The notes beneath the pieces are model-generated. The model was not told the DNA's origin. It did no database searches and worked only from the letters and a program-made list of their open reading frames with translations. DNA of 64,000 bases from Romanomermis culicivorax (Eukaryota; Nematoda; Enoplea; Mermithida; Mermithidae): positions 527,189-591,188 of the forward strand of contig CAWUHX010000234.1 of NCBI GenBank assembly GCA_963922205.1. The letters are read 5' to 3'. Within the stretch, counting starts at the first letter, position 1. Each line of letters starts with the position of its first letter. The position numbers were made by a program, and so were the translations under genes. Below are positions 1 through 10,380 of this stretch, piece after piece.

Positions 1-1
1 T

Positions 2-478
2 ATACTTCAACAACTGGTTGGAGCATACAACAATTCTACTCATCGTTCAATTGGTGAAAAGCCTGTGAATGTCACTTATGAAAATGAATCAGAAATTAGA
101 AATCGCCTGTACCCAAGAAAGAGCTCACAACATCCAATTCTACAAATAAATGACTATGTACGAATTTCTAAGTTTCGTCAGCACTTTGATGAAGGTTATC
201 TACCACAGTGGACAGAAGAAATTTTTTGTGTATATAAAGTATTGAATCGTACTACTGAGCCATTATATAAAATCAAAGATCTACAAGGAGAAGAAATACA
301 GGGTACATTTTATGCAAAAGAATTGCAAAGAGTTATCTTTGATAACACAAAAACCTTCAAAATTGAAAAAGTTTTAAAACGAAAAAGGCTTATTGATGGA
401 TCTGTGAAGCTTTTTGTCAAATGGAGTGGTTACCCTGATAAGTTCAATGAATGGATTAATGAAAATGACTTGAAATGA
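2..478 (+). CDS. Maverick retroviral-type integrase, C-terminal part with chromodomain (5' end outside window)
   Basis: The frame is open from base 2, so the gene starts to the left of the window. The first residues (LVGAYNNSTHRS) match the end of the integrase catalytic core in Mavericks. The middle part, with PILQINDYVRISKF, looks like the SH3-like C-terminal domain. The last 40 or so residues (FKIEKVLKRKRL... VKWSGYPDKFNEW) are a chromodomain with the conserved aromatic WSGY and W positions, which in this family is thought to guide integration to modified chromatin. The stop overlaps the next start as ATGA, which is compact and virus-like. The DDE residues themselves are off the left edge. 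The reading is undamaged within the window. Confidence 0.88.
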   Translation: MLQQLVGAYNNSTHRSIGEKPVNVTYENESEIRNRLYPRKSSQHPILQINDYVRISKFRQHFDEGYLPQWTEEIFCVYKVLNRTTEPLYKIKDLQGEEIQGTFYAKELQRVIFDNTKTFKIEKVLKRKRLIDGSVKLFVKWSGYPDKFNEWINENDLK

Positions 479-1005
479 ACTTGTACGAGCTTGTTCAACT
501 AATTCAGAGAGATGCATCTCTGAAGAAGGTTTTCCATGGGGTAATTGCTAGAGATCGGCTAAATTGGACGATAACTAGATATCCAGCAGCTATTATCGCA
601 AATACAGATACGTCAAATGAACCAGGGCAGCATTGGATCGCAATGTACTTTGATCAGAATGGACACATTGATTATTTTGACTCTTATGGTATGTACCCAT
701 ATATAAAAGAATATATTGATTTCATGAATCGAAATAGTAAAGTGCAAAATTATAACTCTGTGCACTTGCAGGGTTGGGATAGTTCAGTTTGTGGTGTTTA
801 TTGCTTGTACTTTTTATATCACCGGGTTCGTAGAAAGAAACTTCCGTTTATATTGAAACACTTTCGTCTGGAAGAATCAACTTTTAATGATAAACCAGTT
901 TGCAGTTTTTTGTACAAATACTTTAAGTTTTATCATCGTATATGTTGTAAAAACCATCAGAGTTATACATCTTTGCATTACTTCAAAAATAAAAATGGTA
1001 TATAA
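475..1005 (+). CDS. Maverick cysteine protease (adenain-like, PRO)
   Basis: 176 aa, intact. Family C5/C48-type maturation protease that would process capsid and core precursors. The catalytic set can be seen in order: His53 in GQHWIAM, an acidic residue at Asp69 in DYFDSYG (Asp66 is the alternative), Gln99 in LQGWDSS and Cys106 in SSVCGVYC. The spacing is that of adenovirus-type proteases, and the length is slightly shorter than typical. The region from about residue 150 onward is lower in similarity and Lys/Cys/Tyr-rich, so the genuine C-terminus could lie a little earlier. The start overlaps the integrase stop (ATGA). No breaks are seen, which contrasts with the damaged structural genes next to it. 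Confidence 0.87.
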   Translation: MNLYELVQLIQRDASLKKVFHGVIARDRLNWTITRYPAAIIANTDTSNEPGQHWIAMYFDQNGHIDYFDSYGMYPYIKEYIDFMNRNSKVQNYNSVHLQGWDSSVCGVYCLYFLYHRVRRKKLPFILKHFRLEESTFNDKPVCSFLYKYFKFYHRICCKNHQSYTSLHYFKNKNGI

Positions 1006-1058
1006 ATGCTTACATTCTTCACTTGACTCATTAATAAGTTTGCAGTCTAGATCAGAAG

Positions 1059-1865
1059 ATGACACAATTTTATGTTACTCTACCAAGCAATACTGAGGCA
1101 GGTGATTCAGCATCAAATTTCAGGGTTACTTTACCACAGTGGCTGAAATTATCAGGTCATTGGGAAGTTGGCTTAGCAGAAATTATCTATCCTGTAAGTT
1201 GGTATATTCTTGGCAGTGCAAATGATGCAAATGTGGTCAATATAGAGTTGCAGAATACTGAAATCCATGTGACTATTCCACCATTAAACTATGAAACAAT
1301 CTATCATCTAACAAATGCACTAAACAAAGCTGTTGTTTTAGAAAAAAAACGACCTGAATATCGAGATTTGTATTGTTTGTTTGAATATGATGACAAATAG
1401 AGACGAATCAAAGTAACTTCAGATTACTGGAATGTATCTGTTATTACTCCATCTAGAAGACTGATGGATCTATTAGGTTTTGATGATAGAATAATTTTTA
1501 ACAAATATCTGGTTGGAGGAGAGGAATATACAACAATAGATGATCGTAGAGCTTCCCAACTCGGCAGATTCAAACCAGATATATCTGCTCATTTTGAAAC
1601 CTTTTATGTTTACTGTAACATTGTTGAAAACCAAATTGTTGGAAACACAATGGCTCCATTATTATGCATCATAGATGTGCACGGAAAGCATGGCAGTGTT
1701 ATAAATAGAACATATGACAATCCTCATTACATACCTGTACTCCTCAAAGATGTTAGTCATATTGAAATCAATATAAGGACAGATACAGGAGAATTCTTAT
1801 CATTTGAATTTGGTAAAGTTGTTGTGAAGCTGCACTTTCGGAAAAGCTCTTACATATTCGATTAG
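1059..1865 (+). pseudogene. Maverick penton-like minor capsid protein, broken by one TAG
   Basis: A 269-codon frame that begins MTQFYVTLPSNTEAG and contains LSGHWEVGLAEIIYP, the signature N-terminus of the Maverick/adintovirus penton-like protein. This is a single jelly-roll that occupies capsid vertices. The frame is open from 1059 to 1865 except for a TAG at 1398-1400. The sequence on both sides continues the same protein, with MDLLGFDDRII just after the break. Because there is no length change, this is a point nonsense change or, less likely, a read-through codon. It sits 54 bp after the protease stop and is followed one base later by the core-like gene. Confidence 0.82.
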
Positions 1866-1866
1866 A

Positions 1867-2334
1867 ATGCATTCAGTATATCTACCAGAAAGTACTGCAT
1901 ACTGGCTGTCATTTTATGAAAGTTCATTGGGAAGTCAACGACAGTATCAGCTAGGAGGTGAATTACCTGCTTTCCGAGCTTATGCCCCCTATCACAGAGG
2001 TGCAGGATTAGGTAGTTTCTTCAAAAGTCTGTTCAGAATGGCTATGCCCTTACTAAGGTCAGCAGGAAAGCAAGCATTGACAACTGGATCGAGAATAGCT
2101 GCAGATCTGGCTGATGGTAGACCCTTATCAGACAGCATGAGAGAACATGGTCAAAAAGCAGCGAGTAACTTACTACATCAAGCTGCAGATAAAATTGTCT
2201 AAAAGGGTAGTGGCTTAGGGCGTACTCCAAAGCAGAAAACATATAAAAGGAAGAGGATGCATTCTCTTACTCCAGTTCATAAAAAGAAAAGCTTGCGTAA
2301 GGTGGTTGGTTTGAGAGATATTTTTACCAAGTGA
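1867..2334 (+). pseudogene. Maverick basic core-like (adenovirus pX/pVI-like) protein, broken by one TAA
   Basis: The start at 1867 lies 1 bp after the penton-like stop. The first 111 codons have a Gly/hydrophobic stretch (GAGLGSFFKSLFRMAMPLL) followed by a helical region (GKQALTTGSRIAADLADG), typical of the small membrane- or core-associated proteins of adintoviruses. A TAA at 2200-2202 interrupts. The same frame then runs another 43 codons, very rich in Lys and Arg, to the motif LRDIF and a TGA at 2332-2334. A basic tail ending in DIF is typical of this protein, so the tail belongs to the gene and the TAA is a nonsense change. Function is by family resemblance: DNA condensation or membrane interaction. 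Confidence 0.7.
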
Positions 2335-2336
2335 AT

Positions 2337-3705
2337 ATGAGCAAACTATTAGATGAAGGCTCACTACCAAGTACAAAATGTGAGCTTGACTTGTTCACAG
2401 TACCACCAACACAAGTGGCTATAAAAAGATCATTCTGGTCGGAAGTGCAACTCCAAAATCCCATGTACTAATGAAGGACCATAGGAATTCAAACTGTCCC
2501 CGGATTTGTACATGCTGGATTTATCAAAGAATTATGTATACTTTGTGTTAGGCATAACAAAACCCGATGGCAGCGACTGTAAAGTCACCCAAAATGCTGA
2601 TACTAATTCATATGATGAAGATTTAGTTTTACCAGTTAATCTGATAGGAAAGACATTCTTTCGCCAATGGGAAATTATTATCTGACAGGTAAATTTGTTT
2701 TTCATTTTGTAGTTGTGTTATGCATTGATTTTTTTAAATTTTAGTGGCGATAAATATGCTTATAGGGCATTGATGGAGATGGAACTAAACTTTAGTACTG
2801 ATGCAAAGCGTAGCCAACTGCAAGCCGGCATGTACTATGCAGATGAAGATCCTGAAAACAACCTGGATGGTATGGCAACACAAATACACATCTTCAAAAA
2901 CAGTGCATGGGTTCAAGTTATGGCACCACTCCATGTTGACTTGTTTATGCAAGATCGGTTTTTAATTAATCAATGTGAATTGCTTGTTGAGCTTCACTGC
3001 AACAGAGATACATTTTGCATTATTGACAATGGAAATGAAATTACCACTCCTAAATATCAAATACAAGTTAAGCAGATGTCCCTTTTTGTGCGTAAAGTCG
3101 AAGTACCTGAAAGCATCATCATGGCGATTGAATCAATGCTTCAGAAAACAAGCGTAAAGTATCCCATTAGAAGAACCCAAATAACGAGCTTGTTAATTAC
3201 AGAGAATAGATGCTCAACGCCTCTAAACTCCCTATTTAATGGTATTTTACCCAGACGATTAGTTATCGGCCTAGTTTTGGCTGAAGCTGTAAGGGGTACT
3301 TACAAAACTAATCCATTCAGTTTTCAAGATTTTGGTTTATCAGAAATCAAAATTACTTGTGGTACTACAGTAGTTCCATCTGTTCCATACAAATTGGATT
3401 TTGAACAAAATAGCTTCGTGAAAGCCTACACACAGATGTTTGAAGGCCTGAACATTGCCGGGGATAACAAAGGAAACATGATTAGTATGAATCGTTTCAG
3501 AAATGGGTCTAGCTTCTTCGTTTTTGAGCTAGGAAGTGATGGTTCAGACTCATGGGAATTGGTGCATGAAGGAACAACAACTCTAGGAATGTTATTTGGT
3601 AGAAATTTACCTGCTGGTGGAATTGAATGTATTGTATATGCAGAGTTTGATTCTCTATTGATGATTGATCATACTCATCAAGCTTATATGGATTACACAG
3701 TTTGA
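2337..3705 (+). pseudogene. Maverick major capsid protein (double jelly-roll), broken at the N-terminal third
   Basis: The start MSKLLDEGSLPSTKCELDLF at 2337 is typical, with the ELDLFTVPPTQ motif expected of Maverick capsid proteins. This frame ends at a TAA (2469-2471). Similarity continues in other frames: one stretch with a TAG at 2482-2484 and then MLDLSKNYVYFVLG, and from about 2745 a long clean frame to 3705 that includes YAYRALMEMELNFS and ends in the family C-terminal pattern around GGIECIVYAEFDSLLMID. At least two frame changes and one or two stops therefore separate the N-terminal third from the intact C-terminal two thirds. A GT-AG segment at 2689-2744 may be an intron. I do not give a repaired reading. 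Confidence 0.82.
2689..2744 (+). other. Intron-like 56-bp GT-AG segment inside the capsid gene
   Basis: The segment begins GTAAATTTG and ends in a T-rich tract with AAATTTTAG, a good nematode-type acceptor. Joining the flanks gives a codon that keeps the capsid reading on both sides (NGKLLSD before, GDKYAYRA after). The alternative is that this is simply inserted or decayed sequence in a pseudogene. Confidence 0.4.
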
Positions 3706-3779
3706 TAAATGTCATTTGTATGTTGTTTTGATTGATAAATAACATCAATGTTGTGTCATTCTCATCTTTATTAGGATAT

Positions 3780-4661
3780 TTAGACAATATCAACACATAC
3801 AATATTAGAAACAATATCATCCATCATCTTTGCTGTTTCACATTCTGGTTCTTTGATACATTGAAAAACAATGTCAGTTATGCATTTTTGGTTGATACTT
3901 GTACGGAGGAAAATTTCATCCAAAACCTTGGCAAAGTCGTCGCTGTAATCTTCACAATCGGCATACTTCTTTGTACACATTTTCTTGAAAGCTTGTTTCA
4001 CTTCTAGAGAATCTTTGCTCAATGAAGAGAAGACATCACTCAGTTTGTCTAGTAAATTGTGCTCCTCAAAAACATTGAAACATGTATGATATGGCTGCAC
4101 AAATCCATGGTTATTAAAGCAGCCAAAGCATGGATAGATATCGCTGACTCTTCCTCTGGCAACTAGTGCTGAACACATGAGGAATAGCTGCTGAATTTGG
4201 ATCAATTTCTTCAAGTGTGTCTTTTCATCCATAGTTTCATTGCCTCGGCTTTGATTTCCAATTTCGTACACTTTCCAAATGGCATCCATGATGTAATCAA
4301 TTTGTTTTGCAACTGAAGTCCAAGCCTCAAATTGCTCAAACGCAATCGTAAATGACTTTTTAGTATATGTATTGTCAAAAACTAAAATATTATGAGGTGG
4401 CGCTGTATTGGCGTTTTGTTTCATTCTCACAGTCAAATTATAACCCAAATCATACTCGGTCTGCCTTCCACTTTTGGCTTTAGAAAGTAAATCCTCCGAG
4501 ACTTGCACAAGCTTTTTATATTGCGGGATGATCAAATTCATACCATTTTTTGTGGGTATGACTTGATTGTTCTCGATAAAGCATCTCCTAAAGCCAAAGT
4601 TGACATAGCTTTTGTGAGCCGATATCAACAAATAAATATCAGAGCCGAGGCACAACTGCAT
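3780..4661 (-). CDS. PC4-like (ssDNA-binding/transcription coactivator-type) Maverick accessory protein
   Basis: 293 aa from the ATG at 4661; an upstream extension to 4721 has no ATG. Residues about 1-55 (MQLCLGSDIYLLIS ... PTKNGMNLIIPQYKKL) follow the PC4/p15 C-terminal domain pattern: a beta strand with LG and Y, an FRR strand, then PxKxGxxL and a closing helix. PC4 domains bind single-stranded DNA, so a role in element replication or transcription is plausible. The remaining 230 residues are helical with many Cys (CFGCFNNHGF, CMTKKYADC-like spacing) and unrecognised. It converges on the capsid gene with a 74-bp gap. It is the only uninterrupted full gene here besides the protease. Family assignment is by eye. 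Confidence 0.6.
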   Translation of the reverse strand: MQLCLGSDIYLLISAHKSYVNFGFRRCFIENNQVIPTKNGMNLIIPQYKKLVQVSEDLLSKAKSGRQTEYDLGYNLTVRMKQNANTAPPHNILVFDNTYTKKSFTIAFEQFEAWTSVAKQIDYIMDAIWKVYEIGNQSRGNETMDEKTHLKKLIQIQQLFLMCSALVARGRVSDIYPCFGCFNNHGFVQPYHTCFNVFEEHNLLDKLSDVFSSLSKDSLEVKQAFKKMCTKKYADCEDYSDDFAKVLDEIFLRTSINQKCITDIVFQCIKEPECETAKMMDDIVSNIVCVDIV

Positions 4662-4750
4662 TTTGAAAAAAGGAGGAGCATAAATGAAAAAATCTTCGTT
4701 GACGAGACTTGTACACCTCAAAATAATGAGTATGTTGATATTTTGTCATG

Positions 4751-5550
4751 AAAAATTAGCAACACTTGTGAATCATAATTTACATTCATTACTGTAAGTT
4801 TCTGATCCAAACAAAACTGTTATTTGTGTACCATTCCCTTCCAAAATACATCAAGTTTGAAAAAATGAACCAGTTTTTCAGTATGATGGAAAAAGCTGCA
4901 TCATTACTTTGCTTCAAATAACCAGTTGCATATTAAGAGAGTTTGGAAAGGGAAGAAGTGAGTTTCAATGATTTGTGTATGTGAGATTTATATAGGAGAA
5001 CTAGTTTACAGATAAAAAACAAACTACACAGTACAAAACCTCAAGCTGGAAAGTAAATATCAAGTTTTCGGAGAAATCTATTTTTAGAACACGCAAGAGG
5101 TAGAGGTTATACTTTATCAGTTTGTCTATGTGAGTTTTATATACGAGAACCAGTTTGATATGCATTAAGAAACAAGGCACGCAAGCTGAAAAGTAAACAT
5201 ACAGTTTTCAGAAAATGCGTGGGTGGCACCCTGAAGGGTCCAGGGGTACTACTTTTACCCGTATTCAAACTAAAATTTTAATGACAAAGCAGTGTATGTG
5301 AATCTCCACAGTTGCCAAACGGTGCACATTGATGATTCAAAAGAATGATTATGATTCTGCCTGTAGTTTGCAATTTATGTTTTGGCTTTTTTCAGTTGAC
5401 ATGTTGTATTCGTAAAAATGGTCAGGGCTTCCGGATAGTGGTAGGCAGGAAATGGGTCCAGGGATTGTCCTTAATGCACATGTTTCCAGCACCCACGCTT
5501 ACCCGATAAACTAATCTCTTAAAGTACTTAAACCCTACAATAATTTATCC
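4751..5550. other. Non-coding flank with an imperfect ~110-bp direct repeat
   Basis: No ORF of interest. About 4970-5085 and 5110-5220 are imperfect copies of each other: each has GTGAG-TTTATATA-GAGAAC-AGTTT, then a CAAGCTG-AAAGTAAA block, then CAGTTTTC/AAGTTTTC. This could be part of the Maverick end or an unrelated repeat. Confidence 0.45.
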
Positions 5551-5984
5551 CAAATTAGAAAACCTTCGGTTTCCTAATTTGAATTCCAGATGAGTTAAAA
5601 CCTAAAGAGGAGAGCTCCCTCTTGATAATTTTACCTACTAAAATAACACACTTACGTACAAAACTAATGCAGCTGCGGCAAGGGAACAATTTAACAAAAG
5701 TGGAGGCATTTGGTGGTAGAACATTTCGGAGCCTCTTACTGTATGGACGAGCATCTGCTGCATGGCCCTGAGGAAAACCAGTATGAACAGTAAAGCACTC
5801 AAAAAACAAGATTAGCAAAAAAGCGGGGTGAGAAACAAAAGTGTGGAAAAACAAAGAAAATGACAAAACAGAATTACTGTACAAAAACGGCCGCGGATCA
5901 ATGCGGACAGTGGTGACCCCTGTCCGAGGCAGAAAGTGGGTGGTTCTGATAATCATTGCGGATAATGTAGGGGTCATCACGGTA

Positions 5985-7379
5985 TCAGTCATGGCGACGG
6001 GGAGGAGGGTGGAGGCGATTATCGTAACAGTTGTCATACTGATGCGATTGCCAAGGATACTGGGTGCTGACCTGAGGGTTAGTGTCACACCTGCGGTGGG
6101 ATGATGAGGTGTATGTTTGTGTTGGAATCAGTGATAGCAGATTGGTTCCTAGCTGAGGAGTCGGCAGCAGAACCATAGTCGGGCGATCGGATGGCAATTT
6201 CATTGGTGGCAGTGGTCGCGGTGGGAGAAGGTTCCAGCGTGCCAAGAAATCATGGCGTTGTAACATGGGAACTATGTGATCTGTTTTGCTGTGGTATTGC
6301 AGAAAGATATGGTAAATATGAGCAGATTTGGGTGGTTGCGGGAGTGGGGCATATTGAGAATACGCCATCTATGAATCAATGAGGCCAACCGCAGTGTTAT
6401 AGGCCAGGATCAAACAAGAAGGGTTGTATAATCTGCGAGCTTCATAGAGAAATAAGGTAAAATGGAGGATTTGGACAGTGTCGATGCAACCGAGTTCTCT
6501 GGCCCAAAGACCCGCAGCTCGGCGCAAGATGAGAGTGGCAACATTGGGGGAAACCGGCAGCTTGGGTTCATGGTAATTTGTGCTCTGGTATTGGTAAATG
6601 GCCAAGGAGACGTTTGTTGCTCGGACGTGGACTGCCATTGTAAGACGAACTCTAATGTGACTGAAAAAGTTGATGAGGACTATCTCATGCAAGGTATGCG
6701 TCCAGAAGAACTCAACATTCGGGTCGATGCAGGGAGTATAACGCGGTGTTGTCAGGGTAATCGAATGTGGTGAATCCGTGGTGCCAAAATGAACATAATT
6801 TGGCAGAGTAATTTTCACGCTGGGCAATTGCGGTTAGAATTGCAAGTCTGTACCAGCCAGAAGGACTGCTCCTAGTATGGGACGGGTGGCAATAACCAGG
6901 CCCAACTCTGTGGGGGTCGTGCTGGAGATAGCGGCAGTTGAGGTGGTCAAGACCATTGTTGGTGTGACTGTTGTCAGGAGTACCGACATTGAGGTGGTGG
7001 TCGGCAACAACGTCTTAGTCATCACAGCTGTGGCCGATTTGGGGATGGTAGGTTCCATGTCCATCGGCAGGGTCCAAGGCAATGGAACTTTGAAATCTGA
7101 CTGTGGCAGCAGATTTTTCAACGCTTCAAGGCGGTGATCGGTGAAAAGCACTTTGATAATTTTTCTCGTAGAAGCTGGTAGAGTAAACTTGGCGTGTTTG
7201 TTCACTCTGCATGCGGTTATGGGTCGTGGTGTTGTGGCAGTCTTGATCACAGCTATCTCGAGTGTTGCTGTCAAGGCCATGGGAAGGATCTCTTTCTTGG
7301 CAGTGATGGTCTTCATGGTGATGTGATTCATGGCGAGAGCGGTTTGCCAGTGGTGTTTGCTGCAGTGGGACTGCTGCAA
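5985..7379 (-). pseudogene. Conserved nematode-type hypothetical protein (retroelement Gag-associated?), broken by two stops
   Basis: One minus-strand frame runs from 7379 to 5985, interrupted only by TAA at 6834-6836 and TAG at 6369-6371. The first third is Pro/Thr-rich low complexity (MEPTIPKSATAVMTKTLLP). The middle third is a compact, well-formed region with [20 protein letters not shown] and [16 protein letters not shown], then [12 protein letters not shown] just before the TAG; the last third is Pro/Gln/Tyr-rich. The middle region looks like a family I associate with mermithid nematode predictions, but I cannot name its function. GC content is higher than in the neighbours. A role as a retroelement structural protein is an inference from the flanking elements only. 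Confidence 0.45.
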
Positions 7380-7639
7380 GAACTGATTTTGTTTGGGTAC
7401 TGGAACCTTTCGTCGGCGTGACTTTCAGCTGTGCAGTCTCCGATGAACTGGTTTGACCAGCTATTTGTCATTCTTTTTGCTTGGCCCCTTGTTCATGGCA
7501 TCTGGTTGTGGGTTCATTCGCTCAGTGTTTTGCCGCATTCAGTATGGGACATGCTGGGCGGCAGTTTACGTTGGGTGTGTGGTTCATCAATCGTGCCGGT
7601 TTTATGGGCTTTACGGGATTCGACTTTTTCTAGCTGTTG

Positions 7640-8019
7640 AGTTTTCCATATGACTGAGTGCTCATACCAAGCCGGTTCAGTTGCTCGTAGAGATCGAGGT
7701 TAGCAGTTGAGGTGCTTGGTTGCTGGGGCTGTAGAACATCCATATGTACCATCAGCGGCAATTGCATAACCATCAGCACATGCATGCTGCCCACCAAGAA
7801 GAGCCATATCCCGTCTGAACGAAACCAACAGCTTCCTGGCTTAGATTAATCCGCTTGCCCAAAACCCCGCCTCCAGATGTGTGTTCCTGAAAGCCCAACA
7901 TTTTTTAGAACTGGAAAAATATAAATGAATGTAAAAATACAAAATTAAAAAAGGTTGGGCCAAGAAAAGCAACCAGTTCTGACTTCAATAACTTTGGAAT
8001 GGATGAATGTTTTTGATGC
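7640..8019. other. No gene seen
   Basis: A stretch between the broken minus-strand ORF and the large repeat. From about 7880 it resembles 28590-28690 and so probably belongs to the mariner-containing repeat family, although it is not part of the inverted arm match. Confidence 0.4.
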
Positions 8020-8109
8020 GGATTGATGCATTGGAATCCCCTATTGACCTCTGTTTTAAAAACAAAGTTTTATGGACGTAACCTTCATGGTTTCAACATA
8101 AACGGAAAT

Positions 8110-8386
8110 TTCATAAAAGTGACATCCAGACAGACTGTCAATTGGACCAACAAAATTTTCCTGATTTCTTGAGGCCTAACGAATGACCTCCAAATTATTC
8201 GGACTCGAATCCACCTGGTTACTATGTTTGAAAGGTTTAACAAGAAATTTTTTATGAAAAGTCAGTCTGTGATCAACGGAAGGAAAAGATCTTGCGAGAC
8301 TTGATCTAAATAAGCTCGATGCTGCCATTGACCACCTTGAAAAACGATCAAAATTAGTGGTGAAACAGAGAGGAGGGCTTATTTAA
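8110..8386 (+). pseudogene. Tc1/mariner-like transposase relic (C-terminal part)
   Basis: With several stops and shifts the region reads like the end of a mariner/IS630-type DDE transposase. A FPDFLRPNE segment is followed by a stop in place of the usual Trp and then PPNYSDSNPPGYYV, equivalent to the conserved WPPxSPDLNPxDY block. The last 22 codons (DAAIDHLEKRSKLVVKQRGG) resemble the typical C-terminus. The N-terminal part is not recognisable. Two other copies (28800-29075 and 53113-53460) carry the same blocks, which supports the reading. Confidence 0.6.
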
Positions 8387-9371
8387 ACGTCTCTTTTGTT
8401 TTTTTCTGCTGTTATCTAGTATTTATCATTAAATGAATTTTACTTTTTTCTCTCAAGAAACATGTTGATTTTTGTCATTTGCATTTGTATTTTTGCGAAA
8501 AATCGACGTTTAGTATTTTTGATTCCAGCCAGTCAATTTTTAGCGATATGGATACGCAGTATTCATGCCAGACGTTTTATCTGTCGATGGCCGCAAACCG
8601 TATTAGAAAAGCTTCATCCATTCGAAAGCATTGTAAGTCAGCATAGGTTGCATTCCTTCAGGGTCACCCTGTATAAGTACCATTTGCAGGCAAAAAAGCT
8701 CCTCAGAGTTTGAAAAAACCTCCGGATAAGGACCGATGAGAAAACCTCTAAGTGCATATCAGCTTAATTAGTGGATCGCCTAACTCAAACCTTTCCTCTG
8801 TACTCTAGGTATCAAAATCAACACAGCAGAGAAAGTAAAATATTCTCTCTCAGTTGACATTGTATGATCGTGACGGAATTTGGGTCCTTCCCAATGCAAA
8901 ATACGCTTATTTTTGATGGTCTGCTTTGGTTTTAAGTTATGACCTGTTTCTGCTGAACTATAGGTTCTTCTTGATTGCCAACTCAAACTCGGACGTTTTA
9001 ACACTATATACTGCTTGAAATCAATGCAAGTCCGCTCAACTATGGCTAGCATATCATGAACACAACTCTCAGTTCTTGATACAGGGTCAACATCACATGT
9101 AGGATTATGGAAATGCAGTGAAATATCAGACTGTTGTTGCAGAGATAGTAGTTGAATAACAAATTAATACATATTAATTATCCTACTGACTGCATTTTCA
9201 TTCATTTTCTCTTGAACGATTTTTCACACAGCTGAATTAGACAAATTGGATTTGTATTGAACCAGTTCGCCTCTTCATATCAAATCGTCTGCATCATTGA
9301 TATTCTAAATAACTCTAACTTGATCTTCTCTGCAAAACTCGAACCAGTATTCTTCATTGGTTCAGAGTTCA

Positions 9372-9427
9372 TGGTGTTTGAAACTGAATTGGCCAAATTG
9401 GTGTTTGAAACTGAATTGGCCTATTGG
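9372..9427 (+). repeat. 27-bp direct duplication
   Basis: GGTGTTTGAAACTGAATTGG plus the following bases occur twice in direct succession with a 27-bp period. The same duplication is recognisable in the inverted copy near 52090-52150. Confidence 0.7.
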
Positions 9428-9699
9428 CCAAATTGGTCACTGTGTCCTTCTCATCATTACTATGCTATTATTCAACCAATTATTTGCCATTAGTAATAAA
9501 GTGGTTTATGACGACTGCGTGCCACATGGTGTTGCATCACTGGGTTCACATGCATCATAGGACTGCAGTTCCATATTGGCCCTTCTCCGTTTAACTTGCA
9601 ACTTTTGGGCCGCCACGGTCATACACATCAGGGGTATTTTTTCGCGTGACAGCTATATTGGATGATACCCCGCCCACCTGCTCGAACGGGTCTTCATTG

Positions 9700-10380
9700 A
9701 AGGGTTCAGACATTTTGAAATCGGTTAAGAATTTCAAATTCGAGCGAACTTAGAATGTATTGCGATTGTATTACAAATTACAAATGAATTTCGAATGAAA
9801 TTTGTTTCTTTTGACATGATATTGGCACTGAATTTAGTGACAAATGTGTGCTTCACATGCTGAAATATCGAATTTCTGTTTGGCAACAAAATAAAACTGA
9901 CATGAAAAAATTAATCAGAAAATAAAGAAAAAAATTATGACTTAAAGCTGGACCTGACGGGTAATGTGCAATGAATTCTTAAATACAACAATGCACAGAA
10001 ATCCAAGCAGGTCAAGCTCACTGTCCATTCTAGATCGGAATTATGTACAATGTTCCGCCGAACTTTTTAAATCATTTATGCAATAAGCTGGCTGCGATAT
10101 AAGCTCTACAGTTGCTACAATATATCACTCGCCTACTTGCCAGAAAAATAGATCAAAACTGACGCTCAGGCTATATCGTAACGAATTTTCCGTCGATGGT
10201 CTCACACTCCTCAATGCTGAGTATGTCTCTAGTCATGATATTTCAACAAATGAAACACGACCAGAGGCACACACCCAGGACCGAAAGGCACGCCAAGCCA
10301 AGTTTTCGATGTGGTCCGCCGCTCGTTGCAGGGTTCAATCGTGCCAAATCCTAACTGATAAATGATTTAGGACGCAATCG
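9700..10380. other. No gene seen; AT-rich part of the repeat
   Basis: Non-coding. The stretch 10240-10300 carries a block (CACGACCAGAGGCACACACC) that recurs in either orientation at other repeat copies (near 12780, 19120 and 61940), so it probably lies close to the end of a transposon. Confidence 0.4.

Larger units (their letters stand above)
1..4750 (+). mobile_element. Maverick/Polinton (adintovirus-like) element, 3' portion
   Basis: A block of genes typical of Maverick/Polinton elements, which are large virus-like DNA elements of animals: chromodomain integrase, adenain-type protease, penton-like protein, basic core-like protein and double-jelly-roll major capsid protein, all on +, followed by a convergent gene with a PC4-like domain. 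The DNA polymerase B and packaging ATPase genes usual in this family are not in the window and may lie to the left. Three structural genes carry in-frame stops, so the copy is no longer able to form particles by itself. The right boundary is approximate because I could not identify a terminal inverted repeat. Confidence 0.85.

Noticed and set aside
1398..2202. Possibility of an alternative genetic code because of in-frame TAG/TAA in the Maverick
   Set aside because: The intact protease, integrase end and PC4-like genes use normal stops, and TGA, TAA and TAG are all involved elsewhere; nonsense decay is simpler.
6191..7640. Several + strand ORFs between 6.2 and 7.6 kb (Val/Gly-rich)
   Set aside because: They are shadows of the minus-strand Pro/Thr-rich reading, which contains the recognisable block.
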